Shown: positions 28,638-37,114, counted from the stretch's first letter. The stretch is DNA of 64,000 bases from Streptomyces sp. BK208 (GCF_004364245.1 NZ_SOAV01000007.1:316538-380537), one strand, 5' to 3'. Translations and numbers: made by a program. The notes: generated by a model not told the origin, from the sequence alone.

Positions 28638-30101
28638 GTGGCGACGGGAACGTCCCGAGCGGGCGAGACGGCCGGGCAGGTGACCGCAGGGCTGGAGATC
28701 AGCCAGTGGAAGTACCTGTCCGGCGAGGCGGGCGACCCGCAGATGCACGCCATCCTCAGCGTGCGCGTGGACGGCACCGGGAGCGCCGGCGGTCCGGGTG
28801 GCCCGGTGCTCGCGCAGGTGCTGGTGATGGACTGCTCCAGCTCGATGACCTGGCCGGTGGAGAAGCTGCACGCGGCCCAGCAGGCGGCGGTCGCGGCGAT
28901 CCGCAAGCTGTCCGACGGCACCCCGTTCGCGGTGGTCCGGGGCAGCGAGGAGGCGGCCGTGGTCTACCCGGAGACCCCGCACATGGCCCGCGCCTCCGCG
29001 TACACCCGCTCCCGCGCGGAGCGGGCCGTGCGCGGGACGGTCGCGGGCGGCGGTACCTGCATCGGCGCCTGGCTGGACCTGAGCCGCCGGCTGCTGGCGC
29101 AGCAGGACGCGCCCATCGGGCACGTCCTGCTGCTCACCGACGGCAAGAACCAGCACGACGAGCACATGCCGCTGGCCCGGGTCCTGGAGGAGTGCGCGGG
29201 CCGGTTCGTCTGCGACGCCTGGGGCATCGGCGACGGCTGGGACGCCCGGGAACTGCTGGGCATCACCCGCAGGCTGCACGGCAGCGCCTCCTCGGTGCGT
29301 GCGGAGGCGGAGCTGCCGGGGGAGTACGAGCAGCTGATGAACCGGCTGCTCACCAAGACCGTCCCCGAGCTGGTGATCTCCGTGACCGCGATGCCCGGGT
29401 GCACCGTGCGCTACCTCAAACAGGTCTTCCCGGCCGAGGCCGAGCTGAGCGCCGAGGAGGGCACCGGCCGGTTCGTCACCCGGGCCTGGGGCGACGAGGT
29501 GCGCCGCTACCAGCTGTGCCTGGCGGCGGACCCGGCCGGCCGGCCCCGCCGGGAGGACCTGCAACTCGCCGTGGTCGCCGTCGACGTGCCCGGCGGTGAC
29601 ACGGTCCGGCTGCCGCAGCCCCAGGCCTGCCTGGTGCACTGGACCGACGATCCGGCCCTGTCCCGGTACACCGACGCCCAGGTCGAGCACTTCGAGCAGC
29701 ACCAGCGGCTCGGCGAGGCCGTCGCCGCCGCCACCGACGCCCACCGCCGGGGACAGCACGACCTGGCCGAGCGGCACCTGGGCCGGGCCGTACGGCTCGC
29801 CCATGCCATGGGCGCCGAGGAGCAGCTGGCCCGGCTGGCCCGGCTGGTGCGGATCGAGAACGCGCAGGGCGGCCGGGTCGCCCTGCGCCCCGACGTGGCG
29901 GCCGTCGACTTCCAGCACCTGATCACCGCGAGCAGCCACAGCACCTACGGCCCCGCCCCCGGCACCGGCACGGGTTCCGGCACGGCGGGCGCCGCTCCGG
30001 GCGACGGGGCCACCGTGCGCTGCCCCGCCTGCTCGCACAAGGCTCCGGCGGGCGCCCGGTTCTGCCCGTCCTGCGGCCACCGCTTCGAGGCACGCTCGTG
30101 A
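28638..30101 (+). CDS. von Willebrand factor A domain protein with C-terminal zinc ribbon
   Basis: The product has 487 residues. A vWA domain spans about 57-230 with an intact metal-ion-dependent adhesion site: D65, S67, S69 in MDCSSSM, a threonine in GGGTCIGAW, and an aspartate in LLLTDGKN. The C terminus has a zinc ribbon, CPACSHKAPAGARFCPSC. The region between them (GRFVTRAWGDEVRRYQLCL) is beta-rich. The GTG at 28638 is preferred because GAGGGGG lies 10 bases upstream. A GTG at 28434, 4 bases after the kinase stop, would add 68 low-complexity residues. It overlaps the next gene by 4 bases. Probably a scaffold that joins the kinase with its sensor (inference). Confidence 0.82.
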   Translation: MATGTSRAGETAGQVTAGLEISQWKYLSGEAGDPQMHAILSVRVDGTGSAGGPGGPVLAQVLVMDCSSSMTWPVEKLHAAQQAAVAAIRKLSDGTPFAVVRGSEEAAVVYPETPHMARASAYTRSRAERAVRGTVAGGGTCIGAWLDLSRRLLAQQDAPIGHVLLLTDGKNQHDEHMPLARVLEECAGRFVCDAWGIGDGWDARELLGITRRLHGSASSVRAEAELPGEYEQLMNRLLTKTVPELVISVTAMPGCTVRYLKQVFPAEAELSAEEGTGRFVTRAWGDEVRRYQLCLAADPAGRPRREDLQLAVVAVDVPGGDTVRLPQPQACLVHWTDDPALSRYTDAQVEHFEQHQRLGEAVAAATDAHRRGQHDLAERHLGRAVRLAHAMGAEEQLARLARLVRIENAQGGRVALRPDVAAVDFQHLITASSHSTYGPAPGTGTGSGTAGAAPGDGATVRCPACSHKAPAGARFCPSCGHRFEARS

Positions 30102-31036
30102 GCACCACCGGCCCGGACCTGGTCCGCCGGCTCAGACTGCTGCTGGCCCTGACGACCGCGACCACCCTCGCGCTGTTCTTCGCCTACCGGGGCGTGCACG
30201 ACGACACCGTGCCGCTGTCCACCGCGAGCACCCCCGGCATCCGGGCCGTCGACACCGCGCAGAGCGCGCTGCGCCAGGCGAACGACGTGGTCCGCCAGGC
30301 CGGCGCCGAGGGCGACACCAGCGGCGAGTTCCTCACCCAGGTCTCCGTCGCCCAGCAGAGCCTCGCCCTGGCCGCCTCGGAGAACGTCACGGGCCTGGCG
30401 GGCCGCCACGACGTCCAGACCGTCACCGGGCTGATAGCCGTCTACTCGGGCTGGGTGGAGCGCCGGGGCCGGGAGCCGGAGGGCTCACCGCTGCGCGGCG
30501 CCTACCTCCACTACGCCGAGAAGGTCCTCGGTCCGCGGGCCGAGGCGGGCACCGAGGGCGACATCATGAGCCGCCTCGACGCCCTGCGCGCCGGCCAGCT
30601 GGCCGAGGCCCGGCGGCAGGCCGCCTTCCCCTGGCAGCTGTGGCTGGGCTGGAGCACCGTCGCGGTGCTGTACGCGGTGCTGTGCGGGGCGCTGCTGGAG
30701 ACCCAGCGGTTCCTGCGGCGCCGCTTCCGGCGGCCCGTGCAGCTGCGGTTGCTGGCCGCCACCGCGCTCTGCGCCGTCGCCGTGCCGGTGCTGGCCTGGC
30801 AGACCCTCTCGGCCCACCGCGCGATGACCGACTCCGTCGCCGAGATGCGGGTGCCGCCGACCGTCCCTGCCGCCATCCCCGAGGCGGCCGACGAGGTCCG
30901 GGGCGCGCTCGCCGACGCCGGGTTCTGGGCCTCCCTGTCCGACTGGATACTGCTGGGAGGAGCCGTGGTGGTGGCGCTGACGCTGTGGGGACTGTGGCCC
31001 CGGATCGCCGAGTACCGGTTCCGGGGGCGGCGATGA
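30098..31036 (+). CDS. Four-helix membrane sensor protein, GlnX-like
   Basis: The 312-residue product has four predicted membrane helices: about 12-30, 178-200, 213-232 and 277-298. A large extracytoplasmic domain of about 145 residues lies between helices 1 and 2, with a second shorter loop between helices 3 and 4. The large domain is helical and Gln/Ala-rich, like four-helix ligand or sensor domains. This layout and its place beside a PknG-like kinase and a binding protein resemble mycobacterial GlnX (Rv0412c). The GTG start overlaps the vWA stop and its own stop overlaps the next ATG. There is no histidine kinase or HAMP motif. Ligand unknown. Confidence 0.75.
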   Translation: MSTTGPDLVRRLRLLLALTTATTLALFFAYRGVHDDTVPLSTASTPGIRAVDTAQSALRQANDVVRQAGAEGDTSGEFLTQVSVAQQSLALAASENVTGLAGRHDVQTVTGLIAVYSGWVERRGREPEGSPLRGAYLHYAEKVLGPRAEAGTEGDIMSRLDALRAGQLAEARRQAAFPWQLWLGWSTVAVLYAVLCGALLETQRFLRRRFRRPVQLRLLAATALCAVAVPVLAWQTLSAHRAMTDSVAEMRVPPTVPAAIPEAADEVRGALADAGFWASLSDWILLGGAVVVALTLWGLWPRIAEYRFRGRR

Positions 31037-32250
31037 ACCGCCCCGGCGCCCGCACGCTCGGCGTCCTGTGCGTGTGCCTGGTCCTGCTCGGCGCCGGTGT
31101 GTACGCCGGGGTGCGCTGGGCCCGCGACTGGGAGGGCTCCGTCACCCTGCTCGCCAACTGGAGCGGCACGGAACGCGAGCAGTTCGAGGAGCACGTCGTC
31201 GAGCCGTTCGAGGAGAAGTACCGGATCGACGTGGTCTACCAGGGCAGCTCCGCCCTCAGCCAGGTGCTGGCCGCCGACATGGCGGCCGGCGACCCGCCCG
31301 ACGTGGCGGTGCTGCCCGGGCCCGGCGAACTGCTCGCCTACGCCGTCGACGGCCGGCTGCACCCGCTGGACGGCCTCTTCGACACCGGGGAGTACGACCG
31401 CTTCTGGGCTCCCGAGGTCACCGTGCCCGGGCAGGACGCCCACACCTACTGGCTGCCCGTGAAGACCGGCCTGAAGAGCATGGTCTGGTACGCCGGCCAG
31501 GCGCCGACCGCACAGTCGGCCGGCCCGCCCGCCCGCTGGTGCGCCGGCCTGGAGTCCGGGGCGACCTCCGGCTGGCCCGGCACCGACTGGGTGGAGGACA
31601 TCCTGCTCCAGCAGGCCGGACCGGGGGTGTACGCGGACTGGGCCAACGGCAGGCTGCCGTGGACCGACGACGCCGTGCGCAAGGCCTGGCAGACCTGGGC
31701 CGGCCTGGTGGGCGCGGGCGACGCCGCCCGGGTCGAACAGGTGCTGACCACCGCCTTCGACGCCGACTGCGCGGCGGGCCGCCTGGAGCACCAGGGTTCC
31801 TTCCGGGCCGGGCACTGGCGGGAGGAGAGCGGCGACTACGTCCACTTCTCCGAGGTGGTACCCGAGGCCGGTGCGGACGCCGGCGCCTGGGAGGTCTCCG
31901 GCGACCTGGCGGCCGTACTCGATCCGACCCCGGAGGCGGAGCGGCTGATCCGCTACCTCGCCGACCCGGACACCGCGCTGCCGGAGTACACGGCGAACAG
32001 GGCGGCCGCCGCGGACACCGAGCAGGACGCCACGGAACGGGAGATCGGAACCCTCCTGCGCGAACCCGGCCGCACCCGGTGCTGGGACGCCTCCGACGCC
32101 ATGCCCCGCGCCACCCGGGACGCCTTCCACCAGGCGGTCCTGCGCCACGTCGCCGACCCGTCCGACCTGGAGAGCCGCCTGAAGGAACTCGAAGCGCTCC
32201 GCAGACCCCAGAACCTGCCGGTGTGCAGCACGGGCCGGGACGCGCCCTGA
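31033..32250 (+). CDS. Membrane-anchored family 1 solute-binding protein without a permease
   Basis: The product has 405 residues. One N-terminal hydrophobic segment (about 8-26) is followed by a type 1 extracellular solute-binding fold: SVTLLANWSGTEREQFEEHV, then VVYQGSSALSQVLAADMAAGDPPDVAVLP. There is no clear lipobox or signal peptidase site, so it is probably held by a signal anchor. No ABC permease or ATPase lies nearby. With the GlnX-like sensor it overlaps, it likely works as a ligand receptor instead of a transporter part, as GlnH does for PknG in mycobacteria. The family usually binds sugars, but the ligand here cannot be told. Confidence 0.78.
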   Translation: MNRPGARTLGVLCVCLVLLGAGVYAGVRWARDWEGSVTLLANWSGTEREQFEEHVVEPFEEKYRIDVVYQGSSALSQVLAADMAAGDPPDVAVLPGPGELLAYAVDGRLHPLDGLFDTGEYDRFWAPEVTVPGQDAHTYWLPVKTGLKSMVWYAGQAPTAQSAGPPARWCAGLESGATSGWPGTDWVEDILLQQAGPGVYADWANGRLPWTDDAVRKAWQTWAGLVGAGDAARVEQVLTTAFDADCAAGRLEHQGSFRAGHWREESGDYVHFSEVVPEAGADAGAWEVSGDLAAVLDPTPEAERLIRYLADPDTALPEYTANRAAAADTEQDATEREIGTLLREPGRTRCWDASDAMPRATRDAFHQAVLRHVADPSDLESRLKELEALRRPQNLPVCSTGRDAP

Positions 32251-32301
32251 AGGGGCGCGGGGCTGTGACACCGTGCGGCTCCGCCCCGCGGGCGCGGGCA
32301 C
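32250..32301. repeat. Dispersed Streptomyces intergenic repeat, copy 2
   Basis: AAGGGGCGCGGGGCTG starts at the last base of the binding-protein gene. It is followed by GCGGCTCCGCCCCGCGGGCGCG. It is inverted relative to the copy at 2364-2440 and diverged in the middle. Both copies lie just after the last gene of a transcription unit. Confidence 0.6.
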
Positions 32302-32387
32302 CCGGCACCGGGGCCGCGGCCGGCGCACGGCCCCGTCCGTCCCGGACCCGTCCCACCCACCCCCGGAGGGCATGGCAGGCTTGCCCC

Positions 32388-33074
32388 ATGGCCGCGCAGA
32401 TCAACCCCAGCATCCTGTCCGCCGACTTCGCCCGCCTCGCGGACGAGGCCAAGGCGGTCGAAGGAGCCGACTGGCTCCACGTCGACGTCATGGACAACCA
32501 CTTCGTTCCGAACCTCACACTCGGCGTGCCGGTGGTCGAGTCGCTGGCCCGTGCGACCGACACACCGCTGGACTGCCACCTCATGATCGAGGCCCCCGAC
32601 CGCTGGGCGCCGCAGTACGTCGAGGCGGGCGCCGGCTCCGTCACCTTCCACGCCGAGGCGGCCGCCGCGCCGGTGCGGCTGGCCCGCGAGATCCGGGCCA
32701 AGGGCGCCCGCGCGTCCATGGCGCTCAAGCCCGCGACGCCGATCGAGCCCTACGAGGACCTGCTGCCCGAACTCGACATGCTGCTGATCATGACGGTTGA
32801 ACCCGGCTTCGGCGGGCAGGCGTTCCTCGACATCATGCTGCCGAAGATCCGCCGCACCCGTGAGCTGATCAAGAAGCACGGTCTGGAGCTGTGGCTCCAG
32901 GTCGACGGCGGTGTCTCGGCGTCCACGATCGAGCGGTGCGCCGACGCCGGCGCCGACGTCTTCGTCGCGGGTTCCGCCGTGTACGGGGCGTCCGACCCGG
33001 CCGAGGCGGTACGTGCACTGCGCACGCAGGCGGACGCGGCCACCGCCGGGGCATCCTGGTCCTGCGACCACTGA
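32388..33074 (+). CDS. rpe: Ribulose-phosphate 3-epimerase
   Basis: This enzyme interconverts ribulose 5-phosphate and xylulose 5-phosphate in the pentose phosphate pathway. The 228-residue TIM-barrel product shows INPSILSADFARL, the metal/catalytic motifs HVDVMDNHFVPN and DCHLMIE, the phosphate-binding TVEPGFGGQAF, and LQVDGGVS. The ATG at 32388 is the usual start (MAAQINPSILSAD). The regulator gene that follows may respond to a sugar phosphate of this pathway. Confidence 0.97.
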   Translation: MAAQINPSILSADFARLADEAKAVEGADWLHVDVMDNHFVPNLTLGVPVVESLARATDTPLDCHLMIEAPDRWAPQYVEAGAGSVTFHAEAAAAPVRLAREIRAKGARASMALKPATPIEPYEDLLPELDMLLIMTVEPGFGGQAFLDIMLPKIRRTRELIKKHGLELWLQVDGGVSASTIERCADAGADVFVAGSAVYGASDPAEAVRALRTQADAATAGASWSCDH

Positions 33075-33175
33075 GGAACAGAAAGTGAACGGCTCCCATC
33101 AGGGCTGATCAACAGCGCCGAATCTGCAAGGATGAACGGCGTATCCAGAGTGTGAACATCAGTGAGGAGATCGCC

Positions 33176-34195
33176 GTGTCGGGTATGTCGGCGGGCCGTT
33201 CAGCCATGCGGATGGGACCCGCTGAGCTGGTCCAGGCGGCGGCCATGGCCCGCCGCTTCTACCTCGAGGGCAAGTCCAAGATCCAGATCGCGGAGGAGTT
33301 CGGCGTCAGCCGCTTCAAGGTGGCCAGGGTTCTCGAGACCGCCCTCGAGCGGGACCTTGTACGCATCGAGATCCGGGTGCCCGCCGAGCTGGACGCGGAG
33401 CGCTCGGACGCCCTGCGGGCCCGCTACGGGCTCAGACACGCCGTCGTGGTGGAGTCCCCGGCCGACGCCGAGGAGACACCCGACCCGGAGAACCTGGGCG
33501 AGGTGGCCGCCGACCTGCTCGGCGAGCTGGTCAACGAGGGGGACGTGCTGGGCCTGGCCTGGGGCCGCTCCACCATCCACATGGCGGCGGCGCTCGACCG
33601 GCTGCCGCCGTGCACCGTGGTCCAGCTGACCGGCGTGTACGACGCCGGGACCGCCGAGCGCGGCTCGGTGGAGGCCGTGCGCCGGGCCGCCCAGGTGTCG
33701 GGCGGCGACGCCCACCCCATCTACGCGCCGATGCTGCTGCCGGACGCCGCCACCGCGCAGGCGCTGCGGCACCAGACCGGGATCGCCCGGGCCTTCGAGT
33801 ACTTCGACAAGGTCACGGTCGCCTGCGTCTCCATCGGCTCCTGGGAGCCGGGCATCTCGACGGTGCACGACATGCTCAGCGACGAGGAGCGCGCGCACTA
33901 CGCCTCGCTCGGGGTCGCCGCCGAGATGTCCGCGCACCTCTTCGACGCCGAGGGCCGCCGGGTCGGGCGGGACCTGGGGGAGCGGTGCATCACGGTCAAG
34001 GCCGACCAGCTGCGCCGCATCCCCGAGGTGGTGGCGATCGCGGGCGGGCAGCGCAAGGCGGCGGCCATCGACGCGGTGCTGCGCTCCGGACTCGTCACCA
34101 GCCTGGTGACGGACACGTCGGCCGCGGATTACCTGATGACGGCGGGATCGGCACCGAAGTCGACGCTGAACCGGGCCGACCCGGACGGAATCTGA
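33176..34195 (+). CDS. SorC/DeoR-type sugar-binding transcriptional regulator
   Basis: The product has 339 residues. An N-terminal helix-turn-helix (about 20-62, FYLEGKSKIQIAEEFGVSRFKVARVLETA) is followed by a sugar-phosphate-binding domain of the SorC family: GDVLGLAWGRSTIHMAAAL, then VVAIAGGQRKAAAIDAVLRSG. The GTG at 33176 is chosen because GAGGAG precedes it by 8 bases. An in-frame GTG at 33152 is possible. Its place after rpe suggests control by a pentose or related phosphate; the target genes cannot be seen from the sequence. Confidence 0.9.
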   Translation: MSGMSAGRSAMRMGPAELVQAAAMARRFYLEGKSKIQIAEEFGVSRFKVARVLETALERDLVRIEIRVPAELDAERSDALRARYGLRHAVVVESPADAEETPDPENLGEVAADLLGELVNEGDVLGLAWGRSTIHMAAALDRLPPCTVVQLTGVYDAGTAERGSVEAVRRAAQVSGGDAHPIYAPMLLPDAATAQALRHQTGIARAFEYFDKVTVACVSIGSWEPGISTVHDMLSDEERAHYASLGVAAEMSAHLFDAEGRRVGRDLGERCITVKADQLRRIPEVVAIAGGQRKAAAIDAVLRSGLVTSLVTDTSAADYLMTAGSAPKSTLNRADPDGI

Positions 34196-34235
34196 CCGCC
34201 CGGCAGAACGGGACGCGCAGCAGGAAGGAAGCGGG

Positions 34236-34589
34236 ATGACCGAGGACTCCGCGGGGCGGCTCGTGGTCACGCTGGACCTCGGCGGGGTCACGGACAAGGC
34301 GGGCCTGATGGACCGCTGCGCCCGTGACCTGTCGCTGCCCGACTGGTTCGGCCGCAACTGGGACGCGCTCGCCGACTCGCTGGCCGATCCCTCCGTCTGG
34401 CCCGAGGGCGCCGCGGACCGGGGGCTGGTCCTCGTGGTGGAGGGCTGGCGCTCGTACGCCGAGGCACGTCCGCAGGAGTGGGCCGTGGCGGAGGAGGTCT
34501 TCGCCGAGGCCACCGACCGCGGTCCGGGGCTCTTCGTGACCCTGGGCCCTGGAGGAACCTCCAAGGAGGCCGCTGACCAGCCTGGATGA
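34236..34589 (+). CDS. Barstar-family ribonuclease inhibitor
   Basis: The 117-residue product has the compact barstar fold signature: DKAGLMDRCARDLSLPDWFGRNWDALADSL, whose LPDWFGRNWDAL core is diagnostic, then VLVVEGWRSYAE. Barstars block barnase-like guanyl-specific RNases by covering the active site with acidic residues. No barnase-like gene is present nearby, so it is an orphan inhibitor or protects against RNases from elsewhere. It lies between the SorC-type regulator and guaB1. Confidence 0.9.
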   Translation: MTEDSAGRLVVTLDLGGVTDKAGLMDRCARDLSLPDWFGRNWDALADSLADPSVWPEGAADRGLVLVVEGWRSYAEARPQEWAVAEEVFAEATDRGPGLFVTLGPGGTSKEAADQPG

Positions 34590-34697
34590 TCTGCCCGGGG
34601 ATTATCGGCCATCCCTCATGGGACAATGAAGTACGTGCTCTTTCCCCCTGGCTGACCTGTCCGGGGGCCACCTCTGATCGACTGGGATGTGCAGCAC

Positions 34698-36140
34698 GTG
34701 CGTTTCCTGAATGACATCCAGCCCTCGTACGACCTGACGTATGACGACGTGTTCATGGTGCCGAGCCGCTCCGCCGTGGGCTCCCGGCAGGGCGTGGACC
34801 TCGCCTCCCCGGACGGCACCGGCACCACGATCCCGCTGGTCGTCGCCAACATGACCGCCATCGCGGGCCGCCGGATGGCCGAGACGGTGGCCCGGCGCGG
34901 CGGCCTCGTGGTCATCCCGCAGGACATCCCGATCGAGGTCGTCACCGACGTCGTCTCCTGGGTGAAGAGCCGCCACCACGTGCTGGACACCCCGATCGTG
35001 CTGGCCCCGCACCAGACGGTCGCCGACGCGCTGGCCCTGCTGCCCAAGCGCGCCCACAACGCGGGCGTCGTCGTGGACGGGGATCACAAGCCGGTCGGCG
35101 TGGTCACCGACACCGACCTGACCGGCGTGGACCGCTTCACCCAGCTCGAGGAGGTCATGTCCAAGGACCTGATCCTCATCGACGCGGACCTGGACCCGCG
35201 CGAGGCCTTCAACACCCTCGACGCCGCCAACCGCCGCTACGCGCCCGCCGTGGACAAGGACGGCCGCCTCGCCGGCATCCTCACCCGCAAGGGCGCCCTG
35301 CGCGCCACGCTGTACACCCCGGCGGTCGACGCGAACGGCAGGCTCCGTGTCGCCGCCGCCGTCGGCATCAACGGCGACGTGGCAGGCAAGGCCAAGCAGC
35401 TGCTCGACGCGGGCGTGGACACCCTTGTCATCGACACCGCGCACGGCCACCAGGAGTCGATGATCAGCGCGGTCAGGGTCGTGCGCGCGCTGGACCCGCG
35501 GATCCCGATCGTCGCCGGCAACATCGTCTCCGCCGAGGGCGTGCGGGACCTGATCGAGGCGGGCGCCGACATCGTCAAGGTCGGTGTGGGCCCCGGCGCC
35601 ATGTGCACCACGCGCATGATGACCGGCGTGGGCCGGCCGCAGTTCTCCGCCGTCCTGGAGTGCGCCGCCGAGGCGAAGAAGTACGGCAAGCACGTCTGGG
35701 CCGACGGCGGTGTCCGCCACCCGCGTGACGTGGCGATGGCGCTGGCGGCCGGGGCGTCCAACGTGATGGTCGGCTCCTGGTTCGCCGGGACCTACGAGTC
35801 CCCGGGCGACCTCCAGCACGACGCGAACGGCCGTGCCTACAAGGAGTCCTTCGGCATGGCCTCCGCGCGCGCCGTGCGCAACCGCACCTCGGAGGAGTCG
35901 GCGTACGACCGGGCCCGCAAGGCGCTGTTCGAGGAGGGCATCTCCACCTCCCGGATGTTCCTCGACCCGGCCCGCCCCGGCGTCGAGGACCTGATCGACT
36001 CGATCATCGCGGGCGTCCGCTCGTCCTGCACCTACGCCGGTGCGGGCTCCCTGGAGGAGTTCGCCGAGAAGGCCATCGTCGGCGTCCAGAGCGCCGCCGG
36101 TTACGCCGAGGGCAAGCCGCTGCACGCCAGCTGGAGCTGA
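34698..36140 (+). CDS. guaB1: GuaB1-type IMP dehydrogenase-related protein (likely GMP reductase)
   Basis: The 480-residue TIM-barrel product has a pair of CBS domains inserted at about residues 95-205. Its catalytic loop is GVGPGAMCTTRMMTGVGRP, and YDLTYDDVFMVPSRS is at the N terminus. This sequence type is the actinobacterial GuaB1 group, which in mycobacteria works as a GMP reductase (GMP to IMP with NADPH) regulated through the CBS domains. It is not the essential IMP dehydrogenase. Start: the GTG at 34698 has GGGA 10 bases upstream and gives VRFLND; a GTG at 34689 is possible. A 38-bp palindrome follows the stop. Confidence 0.9.
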   Translation: MRFLNDIQPSYDLTYDDVFMVPSRSAVGSRQGVDLASPDGTGTTIPLVVANMTAIAGRRMAETVARRGGLVVIPQDIPIEVVTDVVSWVKSRHHVLDTPIVLAPHQTVADALALLPKRAHNAGVVVDGDHKPVGVVTDTDLTGVDRFTQLEEVMSKDLILIDADLDPREAFNTLDAANRRYAPAVDKDGRLAGILTRKGALRATLYTPAVDANGRLRVAAAVGINGDVAGKAKQLLDAGVDTLVIDTAHGHQESMISAVRVVRALDPRIPIVAGNIVSAEGVRDLIEAGADIVKVGVGPGAMCTTRMMTGVGRPQFSAVLECAAEAKKYGKHVWADGGVRHPRDVAMALAAGASNVMVGSWFAGTYESPGDLQHDANGRAYKESFGMASARAVRNRTSEESAYDRARKALFEEGISTSRMFLDPARPGVEDLIDSIIAGVRSSCTYAGAGSLEEFAEKAIVGVQSAAGYAEGKPLHASWS

Positions 36141-36161
36141 TCCCCGCCGGGGCCGGCACAC

Positions 36162-36199
36162 CCCGTCAGGCATGCTTGACGTCAAGCACGCCTGACGGG
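36162..36199. promoter_or_regulatory. 38-bp near-perfect palindrome between guaB1 and the HTH gene
   Basis: The arms CCCGTCAGGCATGCTTGAC and GTCAAGCACGCCTGACGGG abut with no loop and differ at one position. The centre is CTTGACGTCAAG. It lies 22 bases after the guaB1 stop and ends 11 bases before the ATG at 36211. It could be an operator for that HTH gene or a terminator for guaB1. Confidence 0.75.
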
Positions 36200-36210
36200 A
36201 CGCTGGGGCC

Positions 36211-36606
36211 ATGACGACTCCACAGAGCATCGAGCCGGAGCACACCCTGCTGACCGCCGTGGCCCGTCTCGACGAACTGCGCTCCCGGGAGTCCCTCGCC
36301 GGGTTCGGCAGCGACGACGAGGCCCTGGACCGTCCCCAGCTCCTCGAATCGCTCGCACTGAGCGAGGTGGTCGCCCGCAAGGCCGCCCAGGGGCGTCAGC
36401 TGACCGTCCGCGCCGCCCGCGAGGCCGGCGCCTCCTGGTCGCAGATCGGGGCCGCCCTCGGCACCAGCAAACAGGCCGCCTGGGAGGCGCACATGCGCTG
36501 GATCGACGCCCAGGAAGCAGCCCGCGGCCGGCCCGGCCAGATCGGCTTCGACCCCGCCGACGCGGCCGAGGCACGCGCCACGGCAGGCGAACCGGACGAC
36601 CACTGA
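36211..36606 (+). CDS. Small helix-turn-helix protein
   Basis: The 131-residue product is helical and acidic at the N terminus. A helix-turn-helix lies around residues 68-92 (AGASWSQIGAALGTSKQAAWE). The HTH core matches the 183-residue protein at 20394-20945. The C-terminal 30 residues are low complexity. It starts right after a 38-bp palindrome, which could be its own binding site. No known regulator family is recognised beyond the HTH. Confidence 0.8.
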   Translation: MTTPQSIEPEHTLLTAVARLDELRSRESLAGFGSDDEALDRPQLLESLALSEVVARKAAQGRQLTVRAAREAGASWSQIGAALGTSKQAAWEAHMRWIDAQEAARGRPGQIGFDPADAAEARATAGEPDDH

Positions 36607-37114
36607 CCGGCGTCCGCCGGACGGGCACGTGCGGGACCGGTGGCCGCCGGACGAGTGTCTGCGGATAGGCGTTCCGTGAACCCCCCCGCCTGCGGGCCGG
36701 CTTCGCCGGATCACCGGCAGCCGGCTGCGGCACAGCCGCCGCCCCGCCCCCTCCTACCGACGGGGTAACCGTGCAGGGCGTACAGGGCATCGGCCCCGGT
36801 CGTCGTACCGGCGCTGACCAGGTCCGATCCGTCGTCCACGGGCGCCCGCGCAACGCCGTGCGCCCCTCGCGCAACGAACACCCGCGCCGTCCCGTCGAAC
36901 GCAACGATCGTGCTCACACGCGCAAGGTTGCTGCATTACCGAGGCACCTCCCCGCTCGTAGTGTTCTGCGCTGTACGTGGCGTGGCGGGGACCCCGCTCG
37001 GTGGGTTCCCGTTCTGCACGAGCGCGCCCGCCGGTCCCCGCCGCTCCCAGGCCCGCCGAGAACCCGCCCGTTCACCCCGGGCGGCGCCCCCGGCAGCGAC
37101 AAAGGAGTCAACGC
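36607..37114 (+). promoter_or_regulatory. Long upstream region of the amino acid permease
   Basis: This 508-base stretch has no gene. Its middle carries a phased CGCAACG array (listed separately), and the ribosome binding site AAAGGAG of the permease is at 37101-37107. The first 140 bases contain GC-rich inverted segments but no clear terminator. The shift to lower-GC DNA at 36905-36965 suggests the promoter lies just after the array. Confidence 0.55.
36848..36929 (+). promoter_or_regulatory. Phased CGCAACG operator array upstream of the permease
   Basis: The motif CGCAA(C/G)G begins at 36849, 36870, 36900 and 36921. The spacings are 21, 30 and 21 bases, close to 2, 3 and 2 helical turns. 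The central two read GCGCAACGAAC and ACGCAACGATC, identical to two elements upstream of the amidase gene at 40540-40599. This suits a multimeric Lrp-type regulator, and an Lrp gene lies downstream. Confidence 0.65.

Noticed and set aside
32230..32387. Extension of rpe upstream through the intergenic repeat
   Set aside because: The open frame continues only because of high GC; the family start MAAQINPSILSAD fits the ATG at 32388.
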